Position numbers and translations under genes: made by a program. Shown one piece after another: positions 25,942 through 33,853 of a DNA stretch of 64,000 nt. Positions within the stretch are counted from its first letter, which is position 1. Each line of letters opens with the position of its first letter. The notes under the pieces are model-generated. The model was not told where the DNA came from. It did no database searches and worked only from the letters and a program-made list of their open reading frames with translations. Source of the stretch: Sedimentibacter sp. MB35-C1 (GTDB lineage: Bacteria; Bacillota; Clostridia; Tissierellales; Sedimentibacteraceae); assembly GCF_030913635.1 (NCBI RefSeq), contig NZ_CP133188.1:2232001-2296000 (forward strand), written 5' to 3'.

Positions 25942-26847
25942 ATGGAATATGATGTTAAACTATCAGTGACGGGTACATATAAAGGCAGAGAAATGCTTTT
26001 TGTTATGGAGTTAACGGGGGAAGATTATATTTGCAAAAAAGCCATAAATTTGGGCAAGGGAGACAAAGGTGCAATTCACAGCATTATAAATTACGAAAGT
26101 TCGGTGTATTTGGCGGATTCATATAATAATAAAATATATAAATACGATTTTGATTTAAATGAATTATCGGAAGCAACTGTAGGAAGAGATCCTCGCCATA
26201 TGTGCATTGATGAGGAAAATATGTGTATGTATGTTGCGAATTTTGAATCTGATAATGTTTCGGTTATTGACATGTCAGCATTTACTATGATTGAATCAAT
26301 TCCGGCAGGCATCAAACCTCATGATGTATTATTTAATAAGAATAACAGCCGTTTGTACACATGCTGCTATGAAGAAAATGAGATTATTGAATATTTGGAT
26401 AGCAGAGAAAAGAATAGGCAGTTCACTTCTGATGGGAAGCCAATGCATATGCTTATATGGGAAGACAGTTTAATTATTATGACCTACTATGTAAACGGAA
26501 ATGTTCATACAAAAATTAATTTTATAAATCTGGAATCTGGAAATATTGAAGATGTAATAGTTCTGGATGGATTATCATCTGATTTTGATATAAATAATAT
26601 TAATAAAATGCTCTATTTAATAAATATAGTTGATAAAAGTCTTTATATTATAGATATTGAAAAAAGGAAAACAGCTAAGACTGTTTTTTTGGGAGGATAT
26701 CCTGAAAGCCTGGCTGTTGGAGAAAAATATGTATATGTGACTAATTCAAAAAAGAATCGGATTTGTGCTATTGACATTGATAAAATGGTTGTTTCAAGAT
26801 ATGTAGATCTTGGATTTTCTCCAAGCTGTATTAAAATCATCAATTAA
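25942..26847 (+). CDS. YVTN-type beta-propeller protein
   Basis: A 301-residue protein with repeated propeller strands: VYLADSYNNKIYKYD, MYVANFESDNVSVID, LYTCCYEENEIIEY, LYLINIVDKSLYIID and VYVTNSKKNRICAID. The period is about 40-45 residues, so seven blades are plausible. There is no signal peptide or membrane segment, so it should be cytoplasmic unless exported another way; related proteins are sometimes tied to spores or surfaces. The function is unknown. RBS is GGAGGTGAT. The 3' end overlaps the convergent DUF4364-like gene by eight bases. Confidence 0.75.
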   Translation: MEYDVKLSVTGTYKGREMLFVMELTGEDYICKKAINLGKGDKGAIHSIINYESSVYLADSYNNKIYKYDFDLNELSEATVGRDPRHMCIDEENMCMYVANFESDNVSVIDMSAFTMIESIPAGIKPHDVLFNKNNSRLYTCCYEENEIIEYLDSREKNRQFTSDGKPMHMLIWEDSLIIMTYYVNGNVHTKINFINLESGNIEDVIVLDGLSSDFDINNINKMLYLINIVDKSLYIIDIEKRKTAKTVFLGGYPESLAVGEKYVYVTNSKKNRICAIDIDKMVVSRYVDLGFSPSCIKIIN

Positions 26848-27367
26848 TATCAGATGTAAGTGTTTTTAATATGTTCGAAAAGATACCCTCAGGGTTGGAA
26901 TCCCATTTTTTGCATATATTTTTGGCGAGACTTTCATCAGGCACGTTTATGCTGAGACTGAAAATAGTCGAATCATTTTCCATGACTTGCAGCGAAACGA
27001 TAAATTCATCATCTGCTCTTTTGTAATAATGGCCTAGAAGGTCTCTGTGCTTTTTTATTTCCATTTTTAAGCTGGAAAAGTTTTTTTCTACCTGCTTAAA
27101 AAAATATTCCGGAAGCTTGTCACCAAACATATCCAGGGCTGTTTTCCCTGCTTCAGATATTGAATAATATTCATTGCCTTTCTTAGAAGCTAAGTCAATA
27201 AATTTTGAGTCGCATAAATCAGTTAAAAGCTGCTGCAAAGTAAAATAATCCAATATATCATTGTCCAGTATAAAATTAGTTATTTCAATGTTGGTTAAGG
27301 GTATATTAATGTAATTCAAAATATACAGCAGTTTTAATTTATCCTGTGCAATTTTATTACCGCTCAT
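26840..27367 (-). CDS. DUF4364 family winged-helix protein
   Basis: A 175-residue cytoplasmic protein. The N-terminal half (about 1-90) looks like a winged helix: KLKLLYILNYINIPLT, ITNFILDNDILDYF, LQQLLTDLCDSKFI, then a YYSISEAGKTAL wing. This matches the clostridial DUF4364 family, thought to be transcription regulators. The C-terminal half has a beta-rich segment (FIVSLQVMENDSTIFSLSINV), possibly a ligand or dimer domain. Its target is unknown. It converges on the propeller gene with an eight-base overlap of coding ends, so no terminator fits between them. Confidence 0.8.
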   Translation of the reverse strand: MSGNKIAQDKLKLLYILNYINIPLTNIEITNFILDNDILDYFTLQQLLTDLCDSKFIDLASKKGNEYYSISEAGKTALDMFGDKLPEYFFKQVEKNFSSLKMEIKKHRDLLGHYYKRADDEFIVSLQVMENDSTIFSLSINVPDESLAKNICKKWDSNPEGIFSNILKTLTSDIN

Positions 27368-27504
27368 TATGGCCTCCGTATATATAGATATATATATTAT
27401 ATCAAATTAATAATTAATAACAACACAATTTTGTAAAATACTTCATATGGACTTTTCGTTCAATATATTATAAAATAAACATAAGAAACTTTAAGGGGAT
27501 AGAA

Positions 27505-28602
27505 ATGAAGAAAAAATATTTATCAATTATGGCAATTACAATTGCCTTTATTTTGTCTGGCTGTTTTTTCGCCCAAGACGATAAGTCGCCGGAACAAAAC
27601 GAACCGGATAATCAGGTGTCGGTTGAGCCGAAAGAAGCGGAAGATCCTGAAGAGAAGCCTGAAAAATCAGAAGAAGACCCAATTGAAGAAATTGATTTAT
27701 CGATACAGCCAAATGAGCTTGGAGAAATTATGATACTTATGTATCACGGAATAGGCGAGGAGGAAATGGACTGGCAGAGAACACCGGACAATTTTCGCAA
27801 AGATCTGCAGTACATGTATGACAACAAATATCAAATGATAAGTTTGAATGACTATGCAAAGGGGGAAATTAAAACGAAGGCAGGATATACGCCTATTATT
27901 TTGACATTTGATGACGGCAGGCAGAATAATTTTAATTATATAGAGAAAGATGGCGATGTGGTGATTGATTCTGACTGTGCCGTTGGAATTCTAGAAGAAT
28001 TTAAAAATAAATATCCGGACTTTGACGTAACTGCAAGCTTTTTTTTGAATACGAATCCGTTCGGACAGTCTGAATATACAGAGCAAAAATTGAAATGGCT
28101 TGTTGATAACGGGTATGATGTAGGAAACCACACGTATAGCCATTTAGAAATGGAGACATTGGATAGTGAAGAGGACATTCAGGCGGAAATAGGTTCAGTA
28201 AACAATATTATAAAATCTTATTTGCCGGATTATGCTGTTGAAACATTGGCGCTTCCCCACGGAAGCAATCCAAAAGATGCGTATGCAGGAAGTGTGATGG
28301 AGGGCGAATATGAAGGAAGCAAGTATAAGACTATAGCTATATTGGATGTTGGTTGGAGACCGGCTTACTCTCCATTTGACACATTGACTGATTTTACAAG
28401 CCTCTACAGAGTTACTGCAAGTGAAATAAATGTGGATAATTGCGGGATGTACGACTACTTTAAATCATACGAAAATGGTAATAGAGAAAGATTTATTTCA
28501 GATGGAAATCCTGATGTGGTTACAATACCGAAAAGGCATGAAGAGTATCTGAACATGGAAATGGTAGGAGAAAAAACAGTTAATATTTATGAAGAGAATT
28601 GA
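27505..28602 (+). CDS. lipoprotein polysaccharide deacetylase
   Basis: A 365-residue exported protein. The N-terminal signal (MKKKYLSIMAITIAFIL) ends at a lipobox LSGC, giving a lipidated cysteine at about residue 20, then an acidic Glu/Pro-rich linker (about 25-70). A NodB-type deacetylase domain follows: motif 1 TFDDG, which binds metal, motif 2 GNHTYSHLE with the paired His ligands, and ALPHGSNP further on. The likely substrate is peptidoglycan or another N-acetylated wall glycan at the outer membrane face. RBS is AAGGGG. It is monocistronic, with a terminator. Confidence 0.9.
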   Translation: MKKKYLSIMAITIAFILSGCFFAQDDKSPEQNEPDNQVSVEPKEAEDPEEKPEKSEEDPIEEIDLSIQPNELGEIMILMYHGIGEEEMDWQRTPDNFRKDLQYMYDNKYQMISLNDYAKGEIKTKAGYTPIILTFDDGRQNNFNYIEKDGDVVIDSDCAVGILEEFKNKYPDFDVTASFFLNTNPFGQSEYTEQKLKWLVDNGYDVGNHTYSHLEMETLDSEEDIQAEIGSVNNIIKSYLPDYAVETLALPHGSNPKDAYAGSVMEGEYEGSKYKTIAILDVGWRPAYSPFDTLTDFTSLYRVTASEINVDNCGMYDYFKSYENGNRERFISDGNPDVVTIPKRHEEYLNMEMVGEKTVNIYEEN

Positions 28603-28618
28603 AAAGAGATAAAACTCG

Positions 28619-28657
28619 AGCAGTCTGGAATAATTAACGATTCAGGCTGCTTTTATT
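28619..28657 (+). terminator. terminator of the deacetylase gene
   Basis: AGCAG(T)CTG..AAT pairs with ATTCAGGCTGCT with one G-U pair and one bulge, and is followed by TTTTATTTTT. Confidence 0.8.
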
Positions 28658-28738
28658 TTTGTAAAATAATAATGGAATTACTTGTGAAACTATTTTATAA
28701 TTGAGTAAAACAATAAAAAATAGAATAGTGGAGAAAAC

Positions 28739-29608
28739 ATGACAAATATAATTTTGAGAAAGAATATAAATGAAAAAATTTATCAAGAAATAAAAGGCCT
28801 AGAAAAACTTTGCTCCGCAAGAGATAATATTTCATTCAAGCTTGAATTGGAATATAAATTGAATAATTCCGGAACAGAAGACAGTGAAAATACCGATATA
28901 AACGAATTTCTATTTTATGATTATGATAATTTGGTGGGGTATGCTGGAATATGTGATTTCGGAGGAGATGCATTAGAAATTAGCGGTATGGTTCATCCTG
29001 ATTTCAGGAAAAAAGGAATATTTTCAAAACTTTTTTCTTTAGTGTGCCACGAATGCAGGAATAGGAAAAATAATGAAATGTTGTTGCTGTGCGACAATAA
29101 ATCTATCTCCGGAATGGGATTTATTGGGGGATTGGAAGCTGATTATGACCATTCAGAATATGATATGTTTTTGAGCAGGAATGTTCCTAAAGGAAAAATA
29201 GTGCAATCTTTAAGCTTAGGAAAAGCAGAAAACAAAGATATAAAAAAAATAGCTGAAATGGATTCTATTTTTTTTGGAGCTGAGAAGAATTTTGACTTTT
29301 ACGAAAATGCAAATCAAATAGGCAGCACATTTATGGCGTTTTCGAGAAATAATATTGTAGGAAAGGTGCGCCTTGAATTGGATGAAGGAATAGGCGGAAT
29401 TTACGGTTTAGGAGTACTGCCTGAATTCAGAAGGAAGGGCCTTGGAAGAGAAATTCTTTTGCTGTCTATTGACAAACTTAAGGCTGCCGGTGCACATGAA
29501 ATAGTCCTTCAAGTTGAAACAAAAAATAAAAAAGCATTGAATCTCTATAAAAATTGCGGATTTGAAGAAAGTTGTATAATGTTGTATTATAGAATGAAAA
29601 TAGTATAA
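28739..29608 (+). CDS. tandem-GNAT acetyltransferase
   Basis: A 289-residue protein with two GNAT folds. The first (about 1-150) has EISGMVHPDFRKKGIFSKLF. The second (about 155-289) has GIYGLGVLPEFRRKGLGREIL, a good acetyl-CoA-binding R/QxxGxG/A loop, and ends in ALNLYKNCGFEES. The first copy's KKGIFS loop is degenerate, so only the second is likely to be catalytic, as in MshD-like and other double-GNAT enzymes. The substrate is unknown. It lies 42 bases before a sirtuin gene, a suggestive acetylase/deacylase pairing. Confidence 0.85.
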   Translation: MTNIILRKNINEKIYQEIKGLEKLCSARDNISFKLELEYKLNNSGTEDSENTDINEFLFYDYDNLVGYAGICDFGGDALEISGMVHPDFRKKGIFSKLFSLVCHECRNRKNNEMLLLCDNKSISGMGFIGGLEADYDHSEYDMFLSRNVPKGKIVQSLSLGKAENKDIKKIAEMDSIFFGAEKNFDFYENANQIGSTFMAFSRNNIVGKVRLELDEGIGGIYGLGVLPEFRRKGLGREILLLSIDKLKAAGAHEIVLQVETKNKKALNLYKNCGFEESCIMLYYRMKIV

Positions 29609-29650
29609 TGTTTGTGCATTTTAGAGAAAGATTTTTAGCAGGAGGTAAAC

Positions 29651-30352
29651 ATGAACAAAGAATTATATGAAATAATTAAGAAAAGCGATAATATAGTATT
29701 TTTTGGAGGAGCGGGAGTATCTACTGAAAGTGGAATACCTGATTTCAGAAGTGTGGACGGGCTGTACAACCAAAAGTATAAGTACCCTCCGGAAACTATG
29801 ATATCTCACAGCTTCTTTAGAAGCAATACAGAAGAGTTTTATGATTTTTATAAGAATAAAATGCTATTTTTAGGCGCGAAACCAAACATGGCTCATATAA
29901 GACTTGCAGAGCTTGAAAAGCAAGGTAAATTAAAAGCGGTAATAACTCAAAATATTGACGGACTTCATCAGGCGGCAGGAAGTAAAAACGTGCTTGAACT
30001 TCACGGATCTGTTCACAGGAACTATTGCATGGATTGTGGTAAATTTTATGACGTACATGCGATTGCTGAAAGCGCAGGGATACCAAGATGCAGCTGTGGA
30101 GGGATTATTAAGCCAGACGTGGTATTGTATGAAGAAAGCTTGAATCAGGATGTTCTGGAAAAATCAGTGGAATACATAGAAGATGCAGATGTTTTAATAA
30201 TTGCGGGAACGTCGCTTGTTGTATACCCGGCTGCCGGACTTATAAATTATTATAGAGGAAACAAACTGGTTTTAATAAACAAATCGCCCACATCAATGGA
30301 TAGAAGGGCAAATTTACTGCTCAGCGAAAGTATAGGAAAGGTATTTGAATAG
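29651..30352 (+). CDS. cobB: NAD-dependent protein deacylase, sirtuin family
   Basis: A 233-residue Sir2 protein that removes acyl groups from lysine while consuming NAD. The NAD-binding GAGVSTESGIPDFRS, TQNIDGLH with the catalytic His soon after in LELHGS, a four-cysteine zinc site (CMDC and CSCGG) and GTSLVVYPAAG are all intact. RBS is AGGAGG. It is 42 bases after the tandem GNAT and 10 bases before the sensor kinase gene, so it may share a transcript with both. Confidence 0.94.
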   Translation: MNKELYEIIKKSDNIVFFGGAGVSTESGIPDFRSVDGLYNQKYKYPPETMISHSFFRSNTEEFYDFYKNKMLFLGAKPNMAHIRLAELEKQGKLKAVITQNIDGLHQAAGSKNVLELHGSVHRNYCMDCGKFYDVHAIAESAGIPRCSCGGIIKPDVVLYEESLNQDVLEKSVEYIEDADVLIIAGTSLVVYPAAGLINYYRGNKLVLINKSPTSMDRRANLLLSESIGKVFE

Positions 30353-30362
30353 TTAAAAATAG

Positions 30363-32339
30363 ATGAAAAAGAAAGTTATAATTGCGGCATGCTTTATTTT
30401 TCTTGTTATGGTCTATATTGTCATAAACAGGAGCAATAAAAAATATCTTACTGACGAAGAAATTAAATGGCTTAAAAGTCAAGATGCGATTATTTATGCA
30501 GCTAATGAAAGCGCACCGCCGCTTCGATTCGTAGATGAAATAGACAATCAGTACAAGGGTGTAGTGGTTGATTTTGTCAACCAGTTATCTTTGGAGCTCG
30601 GTATTGACATACAAACAGTCCCAATGCGATGGGATGAAGCACTTACTTCGTTAAAGGAAGGCAAAACACAAATATGTGATATGTTTATAAACGAGGAAAG
30701 AAGCGGTTACTATCTTTTTACTGATTCAATTTATGATTTAAGAACTGTGTTGCTGACTAGGTATGCAGAAAGTTTTGAGTTAAGGCAAATTAACAAAATG
30801 AGAATAGCAACTGAATCAGGAGACTACGCTAACAGCTATTTATCTGAAAATTATCCGGATGCGGAACTTGTATATACAAACAATGTTGAAGAAGGTGTGG
30901 AACTTTTTTTGGAAGGGCATGTAGATGCTGTAATAGGCGATGAACCAGTTATAGCATACTTGCTTGCTGAGAGGAAAAAGAACCTTAATGCTGAATATTC
31001 AAATATTATATTGTATCAGCAGGAGACTGTTTTGGGTGTTACGAAAAATAAGCCTGAGCTGGTTGCTATACTTAATAAAGCAATAGCTCAGGTTAAAAAT
31101 AAAGGCCAGTTGGAAAAAATTCAGCAGAAATGGTTCGGTATATCCACACCTCTGATGAGTGAGGAAAATACGGCTGAAATAATAAGGAAAATTGCAATTG
31201 TATCTGTATTAGCAGGTGGTATATTTATCATCATAATAATAAGCAACGTATCGCTGCAAAAACAGGTAAAAAAAAGAACAAAGGAATTGGAAAACAGTAA
31301 AAACGAGCTTCAGACTATATTTGACGGGATTCTTTATTTTATGCTGGTGGTAGATAAGGAAAAGAAAGTTTTAAAAATTAATAAAAGTTTTTCTGATTAT
31401 TATAAAATTTCAGTGGATGGTAAACCCGGTTCTGGCTGCAATAGTTATATAGGAAAATTTTGCAACGATTGCAGCAATTGTATAATTGATGAAGTATATG
31501 CCCATAATAGAGAAATAATTAAAGAAGGTATGGTTTTAAATGAAATTTATGAAATATGCGGTCAGCCGTTAAAAGATGAAAACAAAACAGTCCTTATTAC
31601 TATTACAAATATTACAATGGATAAAATAAACCGCAACAAAGTGCTTCAAACTAACAAAATGATTGCGGTTGGACAACTTGCTGCCGGTATGGCTCATGAA
31701 ATTAGAAATCCTTTGGGAATTATAAGAACTCAAAGTTATTTAATAAGGCTAAATGATAAGGTAGACGGCTCAATTAGAAAATCTTTGGACTTTATAGATT
31801 CCGCTGTGAGCAGATCGGGAAAGATAATTGAAAATATATTAAGCTTTTCAAGGCTTTCAAGCAAGGAAATAAAATCTGTCGACATTAACCAAATGGTTCA
31901 AAGGTTAGTTGAAATGCATAACGATGCAATGGTTAAAAAAAATATAAAAGTTAGTGTTCAAAGCAACATTGAGAAAGAATTGACTTTAAATTTAGAAAGC
32001 TTTGAGCACATTATTTTAAATCTCCTTTCTAATTCTATTGATTCAATAGAGAATGGAGGTCAAATAAGTATAAGCACAATTGTTGAAAATAATATATTTA
32101 TTTTTACTTGTAAGGATAATGGGAGCGGAATAGCTGAAAGTGACTTGAATAACATTTATAATCCGTTTTTTACAACAAAAGAGCTTGGGAAAGGTACAGG
32201 TCTTGGATTATTTATTGTTTATTCTGAGGTGGAAAAATTAAACGGTAAAATTGAAGTGGAAAGTAAATTAGGGGAAGGAACCGTATTTACAATAAACATA
32301 CCGTTAGAAAGGAAGTCTGATAATGGCAGGTTTGTTTAA
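30363..32339 (+). CDS. sensor histidine kinase with extracellular solute-binding domain and Cys-rich PAS
   Basis: A 658-residue membrane kinase. An N-terminal anchor (about 4-22) is followed by a family 3 solute-binding domain facing outward (about 40-262: YAANESAPPLRFVD, FLEGHVDAVIGDE), then a second membrane helix (278-296). A PAS-like domain (about 312-420) holds C359, C367, C370 and C373. The kinase core has H445 in AAGMAHEIRNPLG, an N box near LNLLSNSIDSIE, and the DNGSG and GTGLGLFI boxes. Such binding domains usually sense amino acids; the cysteines suggest a metal or redox input. It overlaps the response-regulator gene by 17 bases. Confidence 0.93.
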   Translation: MKKKVIIAACFIFLVMVYIVINRSNKKYLTDEEIKWLKSQDAIIYAANESAPPLRFVDEIDNQYKGVVVDFVNQLSLELGIDIQTVPMRWDEALTSLKEGKTQICDMFINEERSGYYLFTDSIYDLRTVLLTRYAESFELRQINKMRIATESGDYANSYLSENYPDAELVYTNNVEEGVELFLEGHVDAVIGDEPVIAYLLAERKKNLNAEYSNIILYQQETVLGVTKNKPELVAILNKAIAQVKNKGQLEKIQQKWFGISTPLMSEENTAEIIRKIAIVSVLAGGIFIIIIISNVSLQKQVKKRTKELENSKNELQTIFDGILYFMLVVDKEKKVLKINKSFSDYYKISVDGKPGSGCNSYIGKFCNDCSNCIIDEVYAHNREIIKEGMVLNEIYEICGQPLKDENKTVLITITNITMDKINRNKVLQTNKMIAVGQLAAGMAHEIRNPLGIIRTQSYLIRLNDKVDGSIRKSLDFIDSAVSRSGKIIENILSFSRLSSKEIKSVDINQMVQRLVEMHNDAMVKKNIKVSVQSNIEKELTLNLESFEHIILNLLSNSIDSIENGGQISISTIVENNIFIFTCKDNGSGIAESDLNNIYNPFFTTKELGKGTGLGLFIVYSEVEKLNGKIEVESKLGEGTVFTINIPLERKSDNGRFV

Positions 32340-33696
32340 AATACTAATTGTTGATGATGATGAGGCTTACAGAGAAACTTACAAAATGCTTCTTACAAAG
32401 AAGGGTTACAGCATAGAGGCTGTATCAACTGCTGACGAAGCGTACAGCCTTATTGAAAAAGAATATTTTCCACTTATTATAAGTGACATAATGATGCCCG
32501 GAACAAATGGTGTGGAATTTTTAAGTGAATTGAAAAAAAAGTATGATAATATTGAAGTAATTATGGTGACAGGGTACGGAAGTGTGGAAACAGCTGTTCA
32601 ATCAATGAAAATTGGTGCGTTTGGGTATTTTATCAAGAGCCACAATCCAGAAGAATTAATACTTGAAATTGAAAAAGTCCACAAAATATTTAAGTTGCAA
32701 AATATAAACGAAATTAATAAATCAAATAACAAGAGCAAGTATGTCTACACAAGCAGCAATAAGGAAATGCAGAACGTATATAAACTAGTGGAAAGAGTTG
32801 CAAAAAGTAATTCAAATGTTTTAATTACCGGAGAATCGGGTGTAGGCAAGGAAATAATAGCACATATGATTCATGACATGAGCAATAGGTCAAACATGCC
32901 GTTTATCCCGATTAATTGTCAGTACTACTCTTCAGGATTAATAGAATCAGAGCTGTTCGGACATGAAAAAGGTGCTTTTACTGGTGCGGCTGCAAAGAGA
33001 ATCGGTCATCTAGAGGAGGCCGACGGAGGTACAATATTTCTTGATGAAATTGGTGACATTGAAGAGGGAACTCAGGTTAAGCTCCTAAGAGTATTAGAAA
33101 CGAAACAGATTGAAAGAATCGGTTCAAACTGTCCCATAAATGTTGACTTCAGGTTAGTATCGGCCACAAATAAAAATTTGGAAAAGGCAGTTGAAGAAGA
33201 AAGGTTTCGTGAAGATTTATTTTTTAGAGTAAATACAATTGAAATAAGAATTCCACCGCTCAGAGAACGTAAAGAAGACATACCTGACTTAATATATTTT
33301 TTTATAAATAGGTATAATAGAGAGATGGGAAAAGGCATTAAAGATATAGATGAGGATACAAAGAAACAGCTGCTGAACTACCGTTATCCCGGAAATATCC
33401 GTGAACTAAAAAATATTATAGAAAGATTAGTTGTATTGTCATCAGGAAGTATTCTAAAAGGAGATATTTATGACAACAAAAAGTTAGAGATAACTGATGG
33501 ATATGATGATAGTGAAAAAATTCAGACGTATAAGGAAGCAAAGAGAAACTTTGAAATAGGATATATAACTAAAGTGCTGAAGCAATGTGATAATAATATT
33601 ACTCACGCAGCTAAAAAAATGAATTTAAGCAGAAGACAGTTGTTTAACAAAATAAGTGAATATGATTTAAAGGAAGTATCAGATTATCCAAGATAG
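32323..33696 (+). CDS. sigma-54-dependent NtrC-type response regulator
   Basis: A 457-residue activator. The receiver domain (1-120) has IVDDDEA, the phosphoacceptor D55 in ISDIMMPG and K105 in GYFIKSHNP, where Ser replaces the usual Pro. The AAA+ domain (about 140-375) has Walker A GESGVGKE (170-177), the sigma-54-contacting GAFTGA loop (217-222) and Walker B IFLDEIGD. A Fis-type helix-turn-helix ends it (ITHAAKKMNLSRRQLFNKI). It should open promoters only with RpoN. The start ATG lies inside the kinase gene, so the pair is coupled. The likely target is the adjacent nhaC promoter. Confidence 0.95.
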   Translation: MAGLFKILIVDDDEAYRETYKMLLTKKGYSIEAVSTADEAYSLIEKEYFPLIISDIMMPGTNGVEFLSELKKKYDNIEVIMVTGYGSVETAVQSMKIGAFGYFIKSHNPEELILEIEKVHKIFKLQNINEINKSNNKSKYVYTSSNKEMQNVYKLVERVAKSNSNVLITGESGVGKEIIAHMIHDMSNRSNMPFIPINCQYYSSGLIESELFGHEKGAFTGAAAKRIGHLEEADGGTIFLDEIGDIEEGTQVKLLRVLETKQIERIGSNCPINVDFRLVSATNKNLEKAVEEERFREDLFFRVNTIEIRIPPLRERKEDIPDLIYFFINRYNREMGKGIKDIDEDTKKQLLNYRYPGNIRELKNIIERLVVLSSGSILKGDIYDNKKLEITDGYDDSEKIQTYKEAKRNFEIGYITKVLKQCDNNITHAAKKMNLSRRQLFNKISEYDLKEVSDYPR

Positions 33697-33706
33697 GAAA
33701 AATACT

Positions 33707-33753
33707 GCTAGGAAGAAAATTGCCATGTGCAAATTAGTTCCTAGCTTTTTTTC
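33707..33753 (+). terminator. terminator after the response regulator
   Basis: GCTAGGAA / TTCCTAGC with a 23-nt loop, followed by T8. The loop holds TTGCCATGTGCAA, an imperfect palindrome about 65 bases before the -24/-12 promoter that could be an activator-binding site. Confidence 0.8.
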
Positions 33754-33794
33754 TGTTTTTGGTATAAAACTAAACTATTTCTCTATTAAAACTA

Positions 33795-33812
33795 TTGGCA
33801 TGGTTATTGCTT
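33795..33812 (+). promoter_or_regulatory. sigma-54 (-24/-12) promoter of nhaC
   Basis: TTGGCATGGTTATTGCTT matches the RpoN consensus TTGGCACG-N4-TTGCT with one change. GG at 33797-33798 and GC at 33809-33810 are 10 bases apart, as required. The predicted start near 33821 gives a leader of about 33 bases to the nhaC ATG. The gene just upstream encodes a GAFTGA-type activator. Confidence 0.82.
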
Positions 33813-33853
33813 TAAGATATCTATGTTCAATATATTATAAAATGGAGGTTATT

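Noticed and set aside
27458-33843. An identical 19-base stretch (GTTCAATATATTATAAAAT) at 27458 and 33825
   Set aside because: Only A/T-rich upstream sequence, no flanking duplications or element ends; chance or shared promoter-like composition is enough.
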